Origin: Dehalococcoidia bacterium
GTDB lineage: Bacteria; Chloroflexota; Dehalococcoidia; UBA6926
Length of the DNA stretch: 6,259 nucleotides
Direction of reading: 5' to 3'
Assembly (NCBI GenBank): GCA_029941095.1
Contig: JAPYRO010000077.1
Coordinates: 1 to 6,259, forward strand
How positions within the stretch are numbered: position 1 is the first letter of the stretch; the number at the start of each line of letters is the position of its first letter. Positions 1 through 5,801 of this stretch are shown here, one piece after another. The translations under genes and the position numbers were made by a program. Below the pieces are notes generated by a model, which was not told the DNA's origin, ran no database searches, and saw only the letters and a program-made list of their open reading frames with translations.

Positions 1-794
1 CATCTGAAACTTGTGCTCTTGATAATGTAGGAGCTTTGCTTGAGAGAGACGTAAACCCCGGAGAAATAATTCGGTTGGATGATAAAGGAATTCATTCGAC
101 TCCAGGGAAAAGGGTGGATTCAAAATTCTGTGTTTTTGAAAACATTTATTTTGCAAGGCCAGACTCCATTTTGGATGGCACTAGAGTATATTCCGATAGA
201 GAAGAGATGGGCGCTGCGTTATTCCGGCAATCTCCGGTTAATGTTGATCTAGTTACCGCCATACCAGACTCTGCTATACCTGCAGCTGTGGGCTATGCGC
301 GTGAATCGGGTATTATTTTTGAGGAAACGCTTATAAAAAATAGAAACTCAGGTAGAACATTTATAGAACCAACACAAGCTCTAAGAGACGAGGCTGTCAA
401 AGGGAAATTTACGCCTCTAATTGAAAACATCAAAGGAAAAAAAATAGTGCTTATTGATGACAGTATAGTTCGAGGCACGACTACACCTCAGGTTGTAGAG
501 TTACTAAAACAATCAGGAGTTAAAGAGATTCATTTACGAGTCTGTGCTCCTCCTATTAAATATCCGTGTCACTACGGTATAGATATGCCTAGTCGTTCAG
601 AGTTAATAGCTTCAAATAATACTGTTGATGAAATACGCCAGAAACTTGGAGTTGATAGCTTGGAGTACCTTGACATAAACAACCTACGAGAAGCAGTGGG
701 TGGGGGGACTGAAAAATTTTGTGATGCATGTTTTACTGGTGACTATCCAATCCCAGTACAGCTTGAACTAGATAAATTTCGATTGGATCGTTAA
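1..794 (+). CDS. purF: Amidophosphoribosyltransferase (glutamine PRPP amidotransferase), C-terminal part
   Basis: Catalyses the first committed step of purine synthesis: PRPP plus glutamine gives 5-phosphoribosylamine. The reading frame is open from the first complete codon at base 3, so the start and the N-terminal glutamine amidotransferase domain lie outside the window; 263 residues are visible. They form the phosphoribosyltransferase domain. The PRPP-binding motif IVLIDDSIVRGTT is at visible residues 148-160 (bases 444-482), with the Asp pair at 152-153. YGIDMPSRSELIA follows, typical of the family. Four cysteines match the 4Fe-4S ligands of Bacillus-type PurF: SETC at residue 4, PC at 189, and C-x2-C at 240 and 243. 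This indicates the oxygen-sensitive, cluster-bearing form rather than the cluster-free E. coli form. It is first in the visible purF-purM-purH operon, with 20 nt before purM. An internal TTG at 36 is in the middle of conserved sequence and is not the start. Confidence 0.97.
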   Translation, partial: SETCALDNVGALLERDVNPGEIIRLDDKGIHSTPGKRVDSKFCVFENIYFARPDSILDGTRVYSDREEMGAALFRQSPVNVDLVTAIPDSAIPAAVGYARESGIIFEETLIKNRNSGRTFIEPTQALRDEAVKGKFTPLIENIKGKKIVLIDDSIVRGTTTPQVVELLKQSGVKEIHLRVCAPPIKYPCHYGIDMPSRSELIASNNTVDEIRQKLGVDSLEYLDINNLREAVGGGTEKFCDACFTGDYPIPVQLELDKFRLDR

Positions 795-797
795 TTT

Positions 798-805
798 AAG
801 AAAGG
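798..805 (+). promoter_or_regulatory. Ribosome binding site of purM
   Basis: The purine-rich sequence AAGAAAGG lies just after the purF stop codon and 9 nt before the ATG at 815. It supports that ATG as the start of purM and translation from a shared purF-purM message. Confidence 0.65.
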
Positions 806-814
806 CTTATCAGG

Positions 815-1834
815 ATGGATGGCGATCGCTATATTTCGTCCGGCGTTAATATTGATTCAGGTAATGAAGTTATCCGATTGATTAGTCCGATTGTTCGCGA
901 TACGTATACAAATAATGTTTTAGGTGATATTGGTGGGTTCGGAGGTTTATTTGCTTTAGGTAACTATGAGGAGCCCATCCTGGTTGCCAGTGCTGATGGT
1001 GTGGGTACCAAACTCCGTATAGCTATGGCAATGGACTTAATGTCTAGTATTGGGACCGATCTTGCAAATCATTCGATAAATGATATATGGGTTCAAGGAG
1101 CTGACCCATTGTTTTTTTTGGATTATATTGCAACGGGCAAGATCAAACCTAAGCAAATTGTAGAAATCGTAAAAGGCTTATCTATAGGTTTAAAAACTGC
1201 AGGGTGTGCACTGATAGGCGGAGAAACTGCAGAAATGCCTGGCGTTTACAAGGACGGAGATTTTGATATTGCTGGATTTATTGTGGGCGTGGTTGAAAAG
1301 GAAAATCTTATTGATGGGTCATCCATAGCGGCTGGGGATGTTCTTATAGGCTTTCCATCGTCTGGTTTGCATACTAATGGGTTTTCTTTAGTTCGCCATA
1401 TTTTTGATTTAGATGATAGTGTCAAACCTCTGGGTGTTAAATATAGTGATTTGAGTACGACTCTCGGAGAAGCATTAATGGCACAGCATGTGTCTTATTA
1501 TTCCGCATTAAAACCTAGTCAACACTTATTAAAAGGTATGGCACACATTACAGGAGGTGGCATAGTCGAAAATTTACCCAGAATTATTCCTGAACCTCTA
1601 AAATGTATTGTACGTAAAGATAGTTGGGAAGTTCCTGCATTATTTAACATCATCCAACGGCAAGGTAATGTAGATTGGAATGAAATGTACAGAGTATTCA
1701 ATATGGGAGTAGGGCTGATCGGAATTGTCCGACCTGAAGATTCAGAAATGGTCATGTCATCTCTTGATGGATCCTTTGTGATGGGAGAAATAACTAGTAG
1801 AGAATCTAATGAATCACGTATAGAGTTTTTGTAG
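815..1834 (+). CDS. purM: Phosphoribosylformylglycinamidine cyclo-ligase (AIR synthetase)
   Basis: Converts formylglycinamidine ribonucleotide (FGAM) plus ATP to aminoimidazole ribonucleotide (AIR), closing the imidazole ring; cytosolic, normally a dimer. The 339 residues are close to the usual length of about 345, so the gene is complete. Family motifs appear in order: YISSGVNIDSG at the N-terminus (6-16), the glycine-rich GDIGGFGGLF (37-46), ASADGVGTKLRIA (58-70), NDIWVQGADPLFFLDYIATGK (89-109), GGETAEMPG (135-143), GFPSSGLHTNGFSLVR (179-194), HITGGGIVENLPR (244-256) and MYRVFNMGVG (291-300). The ATG at 815 is chosen because the family's conserved N-terminus begins only a few residues later and a Shine-Dalgarno sequence stands 9 nt upstream. 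It lies 20 nt after purF and 11 nt before purH. A run of eight T at 1112-1119 inside the gene leaves the frame intact. Confidence 0.97.
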   Translation: MDGDRYISSGVNIDSGNEVIRLISPIVRDTYTNNVLGDIGGFGGLFALGNYEEPILVASADGVGTKLRIAMAMDLMSSIGTDLANHSINDIWVQGADPLFFLDYIATGKIKPKQIVEIVKGLSIGLKTAGCALIGGETAEMPGVYKDGDFDIAGFIVGVVEKENLIDGSSIAAGDVLIGFPSSGLHTNGFSLVRHIFDLDDSVKPLGVKYSDLSTTLGEALMAQHVSYYSALKPSQHLLKGMAHITGGGIVENLPRIIPEPLKCIVRKDSWEVPALFNIIQRQGNVDWNEMYRVFNMGVGLIGIVRPEDSEMVMSSLDGSFVMGEITSRESNESRIEFL

Positions 1835-1837
1835 GAG
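1833..1837 (+). promoter_or_regulatory. Ribosome binding site of purH, overlapping the purM stop codon
   Basis: AGGAG shares its first two bases with the purM TAG stop (1832-1834) and stands 8 nt before the purH ATG at 1846. A ribosome terminating on purM covers this site, so translational coupling of purM and purH is likely. Another ATG at 1838 is in a frame that stops within four codons and is not used. Confidence 0.75.
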
Positions 1838-1845
1838 ATGATTCT

Positions 1846-3408
1846 ATGACATTAAGAGCGTTAATCAGTGTTTCCGATAAATCTAAAGTTGATGTATTTG
1901 CCGATAACCTTCTCGATTTAGGCTGGCAAATTTTTTCTACGGGTGGCACTAAAGAATTTTTGAGCACGCCCAGCCGGGAAATCGGTGCAGTAGAAGACTT
2001 AACAAAATTCCCTGAAATCTTAGATGGGAGAGTTAAGACTCTGCACCCTTTTATATATGGTGGGATATTGGCTCGAAGAGGTAATCCTGATGACACAGCT
2101 GACCTTGATGCACACGCTATTCAAACTATTGATTTAGTAGTAGTTAATTTGTATCCATTTATCCAATCGATAACTGATCAAGAGTTAAAGCTTAATGAAG
2201 CCCTCGAGCAGATAGATATTGGCGGAGTATCTTTATTAAGAGCCGCCGCGAAAAATTTCCCGTCGGTATTAGTGGTAGTGGATCCTAAGGATTATGAAAA
2301 TGTGATCAAAAATTTGAGGCAGGGTATCGTTCCCTTATCTGAAAGGCGCCTTTTAGCAAGAAAGGCTTTCCAGCATGTTTCTTTATATGATGCTGCTATT
2401 TCTAAATATTTGGGAATCGATATGGGTTCCGCAGGACTTATAGATATGCAGAATGACTTGTCTGACCAAATGGTTATTCCCGTAACAAAAAAGAACAATT
2501 TGAGATATGGTGAAAACCCTCATCAAAAGGCGGCCTTATATGAGCCTCTTCCAATAGGATCTAAACCACAAGGAATTACTAATGCCAAACAACTGAATGG
2601 CCTAGAATTATCTTTCAATAATGTTCTAGATTCCGATGCAGCTTGGAATGTAGTATCCGATTTTTCTGAGCAGCCCACCCTGGCAATAATCAAACATGGT
2701 AATCCTTGTGGCCTTTCCTCAAGAGACAGACTTATTGATGCATTTGAAGCTGCTTTAGACGGGGATTCAATTTCTGCCTTTGGAGGAATTATTGCATCCA
2801 ATAGGCCAATAGATAGAGAAACAGCCGAGAGAATCTCTGAGAGTTTTTACGAAATAGTTATTGCACCTGGATTTGATCAAGACGCGCTTGGTATATTAAA
2901 AAAGAAAAAGAATTTGCGTTTATTGGAAATGGGGCCACCTACCCCTCCCCCTACTTCACTAGATATTAGAAGTATTAGAGGCGCTTTCTTGATGCAAACT
3001 CCAGATTCTTTGAATGATGGCGATTGGAAGACTGTTACAGATCAACAACCAACTGAAAAAGAGCTTGAAGATCTTAAATTTGCGTGGAAAGCAATTAGGC
3101 ATGTTAAATCTAACGCTATAATCGTTGTGAAAGACCGGTCGATCAAGGGTATGGGCGCCGGCCAGCCTAATAGGCTAGTTAGTGTTGAATTGGCAATTAA
3201 CAAAGCAGGGCCTGCGGGTACTAAAGGAGCTGTATTGGCATCCGATGCTTTTTTCCCGTTTGCGGATGGACTAGAGTTGGCTTTGGATGCAGGGATTAAA
3301 TCTATTGTTCAGCCCGGAGGATCTGTTAGAGATGAAGAAGTTATAAAAGCAGCAAATGATAAGGGAGCTTCGATGATTTTGACTGGAGTGCGCCATTTTA
3401 GGCACTAA
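1846..3408 (+). CDS. purH: Bifunctional AICAR formyltransferase / IMP cyclohydrolase
   Basis: Performs the last two steps of IMP synthesis: formylation of AICAR using 10-formyltetrahydrofolate, then ring closure to IMP. The 520 residues fit the family (about 510-530). The N-terminal MGS-like cyclohydrolase domain covers roughly residues 1-150, with RALISVSDKS (4-13), STGGT (31-35), DGRVKTLHP (60-68), VVNLYPF (99-105) and DIGGVSLLRAAAKN (124-137). The formyltransferase domain follows, with RYGENPHQ (220-227), the catalytic Lys-His pair in KHGNPCG (K283, H284), SISAFGGIIASN (308-319), SNAIIV (422-427), GMGAGQPNR (435-443), GAVLASDAFFPF (461-472) and the C-terminal TGVRHFRH (513-520). A short proline-rich stretch, GPPTPPPTS (363-371), lies between conserved blocks and looks like a surface loop. 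It is last in the purF-purM-purH operon. Its stop codon lies inside a hairpin shared with the convergent gene. Confidence 0.98.
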   Translation: MTLRALISVSDKSKVDVFADNLLDLGWQIFSTGGTKEFLSTPSREIGAVEDLTKFPEILDGRVKTLHPFIYGGILARRGNPDDTADLDAHAIQTIDLVVVNLYPFIQSITDQELKLNEALEQIDIGGVSLLRAAAKNFPSVLVVVDPKDYENVIKNLRQGIVPLSERRLLARKAFQHVSLYDAAISKYLGIDMGSAGLIDMQNDLSDQMVIPVTKKNNLRYGENPHQKAALYEPLPIGSKPQGITNAKQLNGLELSFNNVLDSDAAWNVVSDFSEQPTLAIIKHGNPCGLSSRDRLIDAFEAALDGDSISAFGGIIASNRPIDRETAERISESFYEIVIAPGFDQDALGILKKKKNLRLLEMGPPTPPPTSLDIRSIRGAFLMQTPDSLNDGDWKTVTDQQPTEKELEDLKFAWKAIRHVKSNAIIVVKDRSIKGMGAGQPNRLVSVELAINKAGPAGTKGAVLASDAFFPFADGLELALDAGIKSIVQPGGSVRDEEVIKAANDKGASMILTGVRHFRH

Positions 3409-3427
3409 ATCATATTGTTAGTGCTAA
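3398..3427. terminator. Imperfect hairpin at the convergent junction, possible weak bidirectional terminator
   Basis: The left arm TTAGGCACTAA (3398-3408) pairs with the right arm TTAGTGCTAA (3418-3427): ten base pairs, one bulged G at 3402 and a 9-nt loop. The arms contain the purH stop (TAA, 3406-3408) and the stop of the convergent small gene (CTA on the + strand, 3424-3426). It lies exactly where two transcription units meet, which suits a shared 3' end. Against a classical Rho-independent terminator, the stem is AT-rich (4 of 10 pairs are GC) and no T tract follows on either strand. It may act as a 3'-end stabiliser, or the pairing may be chance. Confidence 0.35.
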
Positions 3428-3684
3428 CCTAGATATGGGAGTATCGTACTTAACACTAAAGCTAGGCCCAGAAAAATCATTATACCTGCACTAATTATTT
3501 GCCATGCTGACATAGGACGGTTACGGGCACTAACTGTTTTCCGTTTTCTTTTTGCACCCGATGTTTTCTGGTTTACCGATATATCTAACTGCTGAGAATG
3601 TTCAGGAACCCTAAATCTTTCCCAGAAACTTGGTTTTATGATGTCTAATAGGCTTCGCTTAGTACCGTTTTTTTGGTTACTCAT
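3424..3684 (-). CDS. Small protein of unknown function with one C-terminal membrane helix
   Basis: I do not recognise a family. The 86 residues divide into a hydrophilic N-terminal region (1-60) and a single hydrophobic helix at about 61-83 that ends three residues before the C-terminus. The first part is strongly basic, with KRKRK at 45-49 and further Lys/Arg up to R56, just before the helix. By the positive-inside rule the N-terminal part should be cytoplasmic, giving a tail-anchored topology. There is no signal peptide. It is not SecE-like in its conserved residues, although size and layout are superficially similar. The ATG at 3682-3684 is the only usable start: an in-frame stop lies at 3703-3705. 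No clear Shine-Dalgarno precedes it, but a -10-like hexamer sits 6 nt upstream. It follows tilS by 46 nt on the same strand and ends 15 nt from purH. The helix and tight fit between genes argue that it is real. Confidence 0.7.
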   Translation of the reverse strand: MSNQKNGTKRSLLDIIKPSFWERFRVPEHSQQLDISVNQKTSGAKRKRKTVSARNRPMSAWQIISAGIMIFLGLALVLSTILPYLG

Positions 3685-3690
3685 AGAAGC

Positions 3691-3696
3691 ATCATA
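3691..3696 (-). promoter_or_regulatory. Candidate -10 element for a leaderless transcript of the small membrane-protein gene
   Basis: On the - strand this reads TATGAT, five of six matches to the TATAAT consensus. Exactly six nt separate it from the ATG at 3684, so transcription would begin at the A of the start codon, the geometry of leaderless bacterial mRNAs. The gene has no visible Shine-Dalgarno, which agrees. No good -35 is seen; TTAGCT at an 18-nt spacing matches only three of six. In AT-rich DNA such a hexamer can occur by chance. Confidence 0.3.
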
Positions 3697-3715
3697 CTTG
3701 ATTTATGTTGGGGAA

Positions 3716-3731
3716 GCTAATTGGCTAATTT
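3716..3731. repeat. Tandem 8-bp direct repeat at the tilS 3' end
   Basis: GCTAATTG (3716-3723) is followed directly by GCTAATTT (3724-3731), seven of eight bases identical. The second copy runs into the tilS stop codon (3731-3733). It may be a small slippage duplication; two copies of an AT-rich octamer could also be chance. Confidence 0.4.
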
Positions 3732-5143
3732 CATACCTGGCGGACACCCACCACCCAAACAATTTCTCCAGTTTCTTTTTCGTATATAATTGGGATATTA
3801 TCGCGCCAATGAGGGGGTATTTTTGCTTCATTGAGTAGGTTTTTTATTTTTTTATGCCCTTTTTGAATCTTTATCTTATCTCCTATTTCCCTTTTTCTAA
3901 CCGCCAGAGTGGCGTCAGTTAACTTTAAATTCGCATTGAGTGGACCGCTCAGTTGTGTAATATCACGGGTGCGTCCGGATTTAGATTCTTTGGCTTTGAC
4001 ATAAAGGAAACCGTTTTCTTGAGTCGTGTTAAATAACCATTCTCCAGCGACTGTTATTCCATTTTTCTCTATGATAGTTTCTGCAATTTTGGGTAAAGGG
4101 CAGGGCCAAGGTCCGACTGATAAAATAAGGTCATTTTTTGTGACATTGACGTAGATATTATTTGGTAATTTCAGGTGACTACCTGCCGAACCATTGGAAG
4201 CTAGTTTTTGCATCGATTGCCAATGCACGGCAAATATCCCTGCCGTCGATTTTAGAATGGTATCAATGACTAAACGGAATATTTGTATTTGAATACTTGG
4301 GTGGTATGACGAAAATAATTCCCTATCAAGATAAATACTATTTTCGGTGGTATCACGTAAACATTCACCTAATAAATTGGATGCTGTTTGATTTAAATAA
4401 TTGCTTAAAAGGTGTACTGACTTAGCTGTTCGTAAAATTGAATCCTTACTTCCAGTTCGAATGTTTTCCATCATCGGAATTAGTTCGTTTCTCACTCGAT
4501 TCCTGGAATATTTGGAGGAATTATTACTGTCGTCTATCATTGACGTCAAATTGGTCTCTGTAAGGTATAGATTAATCTCGGTTTTGGCGATATTAAGCAT
4601 TGGTCGAATTATTGAGATGTTGTCGTTAGTATCAAAATCCAAGAGAGGTGGGACCTTAGATATAATTTCCATGCCCTTCAGGCCATCGAGCCCTGTTCCT
4701 CTCATCAAATTCATTAATATAGTTTCTAGTTGATCGTCTTTTGTATGACCCACTAATATATAGCGTGAATTTACCTTCGTAGCGATCTTTGAAAGAGCTT
4801 TGTATCTTAGTTGCCTTGCTGATTCTTCTTGCGATAATTTATGGCTCTCTTGGTAGCCTATAGTATCTACTCTAACTGATTCAAAATCTGCTCCTAATTT
4901 ATCACTTAAACCTCTAACAAATTCTTCTTCGGCTTGAGCTTCTTTCCTTAATCTGTGGTCTATATAGATGACCTTCAAAAAAAACTTGAATTCATTTTTT
5001 AGATTCGTAAGAGAAGCTAACAGAGCTGTTGAGTCTGGGCCTCCCGAAATCCCTAATGTTAAGATGGCACCGTTAAAATCAAATCCAGTCTCAGTTAAAG
5101 CATCTTTGATTTTTTGTTCTACAAGACTCTTGTTATTAATCAT
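3731..5143 (-). CDS. tilS: tRNA(Ile)-lysidine synthetase
   Basis: Modifies cytidine 34 of the CAU-anticodon tRNA-Ile to lysidine using ATP and lysine, switching it from reading AUG to AUA; normally essential. The N-terminal PP-loop ATPase domain has SGGPDS at 33-38, YIDHRLR at 60-66, GHTKDDQLET at 132-141 followed by NLMRGTGLDGLKGM, IRPML at 179-183 and DDSNNSSKYSRNRVRNELIP at 204-223. The C-terminal TilS domain is present with RKREIGDKIKI (416-426), KKIKNLLNEAKIPPHWRDNIP (431-451) and IVWVVGVR (461-468). The length of 470 is normal for the family with this C-terminal domain. The protein ends at GVRQV, a little earlier than many homologues, which continue with an R-(F/Y)-x-(V/I)-T tail. The ATG at 5141-5143 overlaps the end of the upstream phosphatase gene by 8 nt (ATGATTAA), implying translational coupling; its own Shine-Dalgarno is weak (AAGAGA). 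Confidence 0.96.
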   Translation of the reverse strand: MINNKSLVEQKIKDALTETGFDFNGAILTLGISGGPDSTALLASLTNLKNEFKFFLKVIYIDHRLRKEAQAEEEFVRGLSDKLGADFESVRVDTIGYQESHKLSQEESARQLRYKALSKIATKVNSRYILVGHTKDDQLETILMNLMRGTGLDGLKGMEIISKVPPLLDFDTNDNISIIRPMLNIAKTEINLYLTETNLTSMIDDSNNSSKYSRNRVRNELIPMMENIRTGSKDSILRTAKSVHLLSNYLNQTASNLLGECLRDTTENSIYLDRELFSSYHPSIQIQIFRLVIDTILKSTAGIFAVHWQSMQKLASNGSAGSHLKLPNNIYVNVTKNDLILSVGPWPCPLPKIAETIIEKNGITVAGEWLFNTTQENGFLYVKAKESKSGRTRDITQLSGPLNANLKLTDATLAVRKREIGDKIKIQKGHKKIKNLLNEAKIPPHWRDNIPIIYEKETGEIVWVVGVRQV

Positions 5144-5780
5144 GGGGTTTCTCTTGAGAAGGAGAGGAGTTCAATTTCGTGAGGGTCCATTTGGTATCTA
5201 CAAATTCGTCCCCGGGGTTTTTCTTAGCTTCTAGAATACTAATTGTTCCAGGTAGTAACCTAAGGCGACCATAATTCTTGAGTGGCATACCTAAAGCTCG
5301 ACATAGTATGGAATAAATCGCAAAAGCGTGTGAGACAACTATTATATTATCATTTTCACTGTGTGCCTCGACTAACTCTGTTATACCTTTCCATGTTCTT
5401 GACTGAAGTATTTTTAGAGTCTCTTTACTCTCTGGAAAAACTGCACTTGTTGGATCAGAAGTCCATTTTTTGAAAAATAGAGGGAAACTTGTTCTCATCT
5501 CTTTCAACGGTTCCCCATCTAAGTCACCAAAATCTACCTCCAAAAAGCTGTCGTTAATTACTGGATCGGTATTATGATTGATCGATATTATTGATGCAGT
5601 TTTTAGAGCACGCTGAACACTGCTTGAATAAATAGATTCTATATTAATATTAGAGAAATATTTGCTAACTGAAAGGGCTTGATTTTCCCCTGTTGAATTT
5701 AATGGAATGTCTGATTGTCCCTGTGCTTTACCCGATAGGTTCCAATCTGTTTCTCCATGTCGGACTAGGTATATTTTCAA
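5136..5780 (-). CDS. Histidine phosphatase family protein (phosphoglycerate mutase-like)
   Basis: A 214-residue cytosolic phosphatase or mutase of the branch-1 histidine phosphatase superfamily. The catalytic LVRHGETDWN is at 5-14, with the phospho-accepting H8 flanked by R7. Other core residues are present: R57 in SSSVQRALKTA, the acid E81 in LEVDFGDLDG, and the second histidine H151 in VVSHAFAI. All catalytic positions are intact, so it should be active. The usual PGGES block before the third helix is changed to FPESKE (115-120). Substrate cannot be told from sequence: relatives include phosphoglycerate mutases, CobC-type alpha-ribazole phosphatases and broad phosphatases, and no cobalamin gene is nearby. 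The start is TTG (5778-5780): it places the family's N-terminus correctly and has GGAG 7 nt upstream. It lies 21 nt after the CorC-like gene and overlaps tilS by 8 nt, so it belongs to the same operon. Confidence 0.9.
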   Translation of the reverse strand: MKIYLVRHGETDWNLSGKAQGQSDIPLNSTGENQALSVSKYFSNINIESIYSSSVQRALKTASIISINHNTDPVINDSFLEVDFGDLDGEPLKEMRTSFPLFFKKWTSDPTSAVFPESKETLKILQSRTWKGITELVEAHSENDNIIVVSHAFAIYSILCRALGMPLKNYGRLRLLPGTISILEAKKNPGDEFVDTKWTLTKLNSSPSQEKPHD

Positions 5781-5787
5781 TTTTTGG

Positions 5788-5791
5788 CTCC
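5788..5791 (-). promoter_or_regulatory. Ribosome binding site deciding the TTG start of the histidine phosphatase gene
   Basis: On the - strand GGAG stands 7 nt before the TTG at 5780-5778, inside the 21-nt gap after the CorC-like gene. Its spacing, together with the conserved N-terminus beginning right after it, makes the TTG the best start even though it is a rare codon for initiation. Confidence 0.7.
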
Positions 5792-5801
5792 AAACGATAG
5801 G

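Noticed and set aside
1112..1119. Runs of eight identical bases in coding sequence (T in purM here; also A at 437-444 in purF and T at 6206-6213 in the CorC-like gene) as possible programmed slippage sites
   Set aside because: The protein motifs continue in the same frame on both sides, so no frameshift is needed; such runs are common in AT-rich DNA.
1806..2096. A - strand open frame of 96 codons under purM and purH
   Set aside because: Mirror frame of highly conserved purH sequence; no independent signal.
3409..3423. A classical Rho-independent terminator between purH and the convergent gene
   Set aside because: A stem exists, but no T tract follows on either strand and the stem is AT-rich; kept only as a low-confidence hairpin.
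3638..3838. A + strand open frame of 66 codons spanning the tilS-small gene junction
   Set aside because: It lies antisense to two better-supported genes, has no family features, and its hydrophobic character comes from the opposite strand's composition.
4401..4733. A + strand open frame of 110 codons
   Set aside because: It lies wholly inside tilS on the other strand, where conserved TilS motifs are found in the - frame; no ribosome binding site or recognisable domain.
4968..5234. A + strand open frame of 88 codons across the phosphatase-tilS overlap
   Set aside because: Antisense to the PP-loop motif of tilS and the phosphatase C-terminus, both clearly real.
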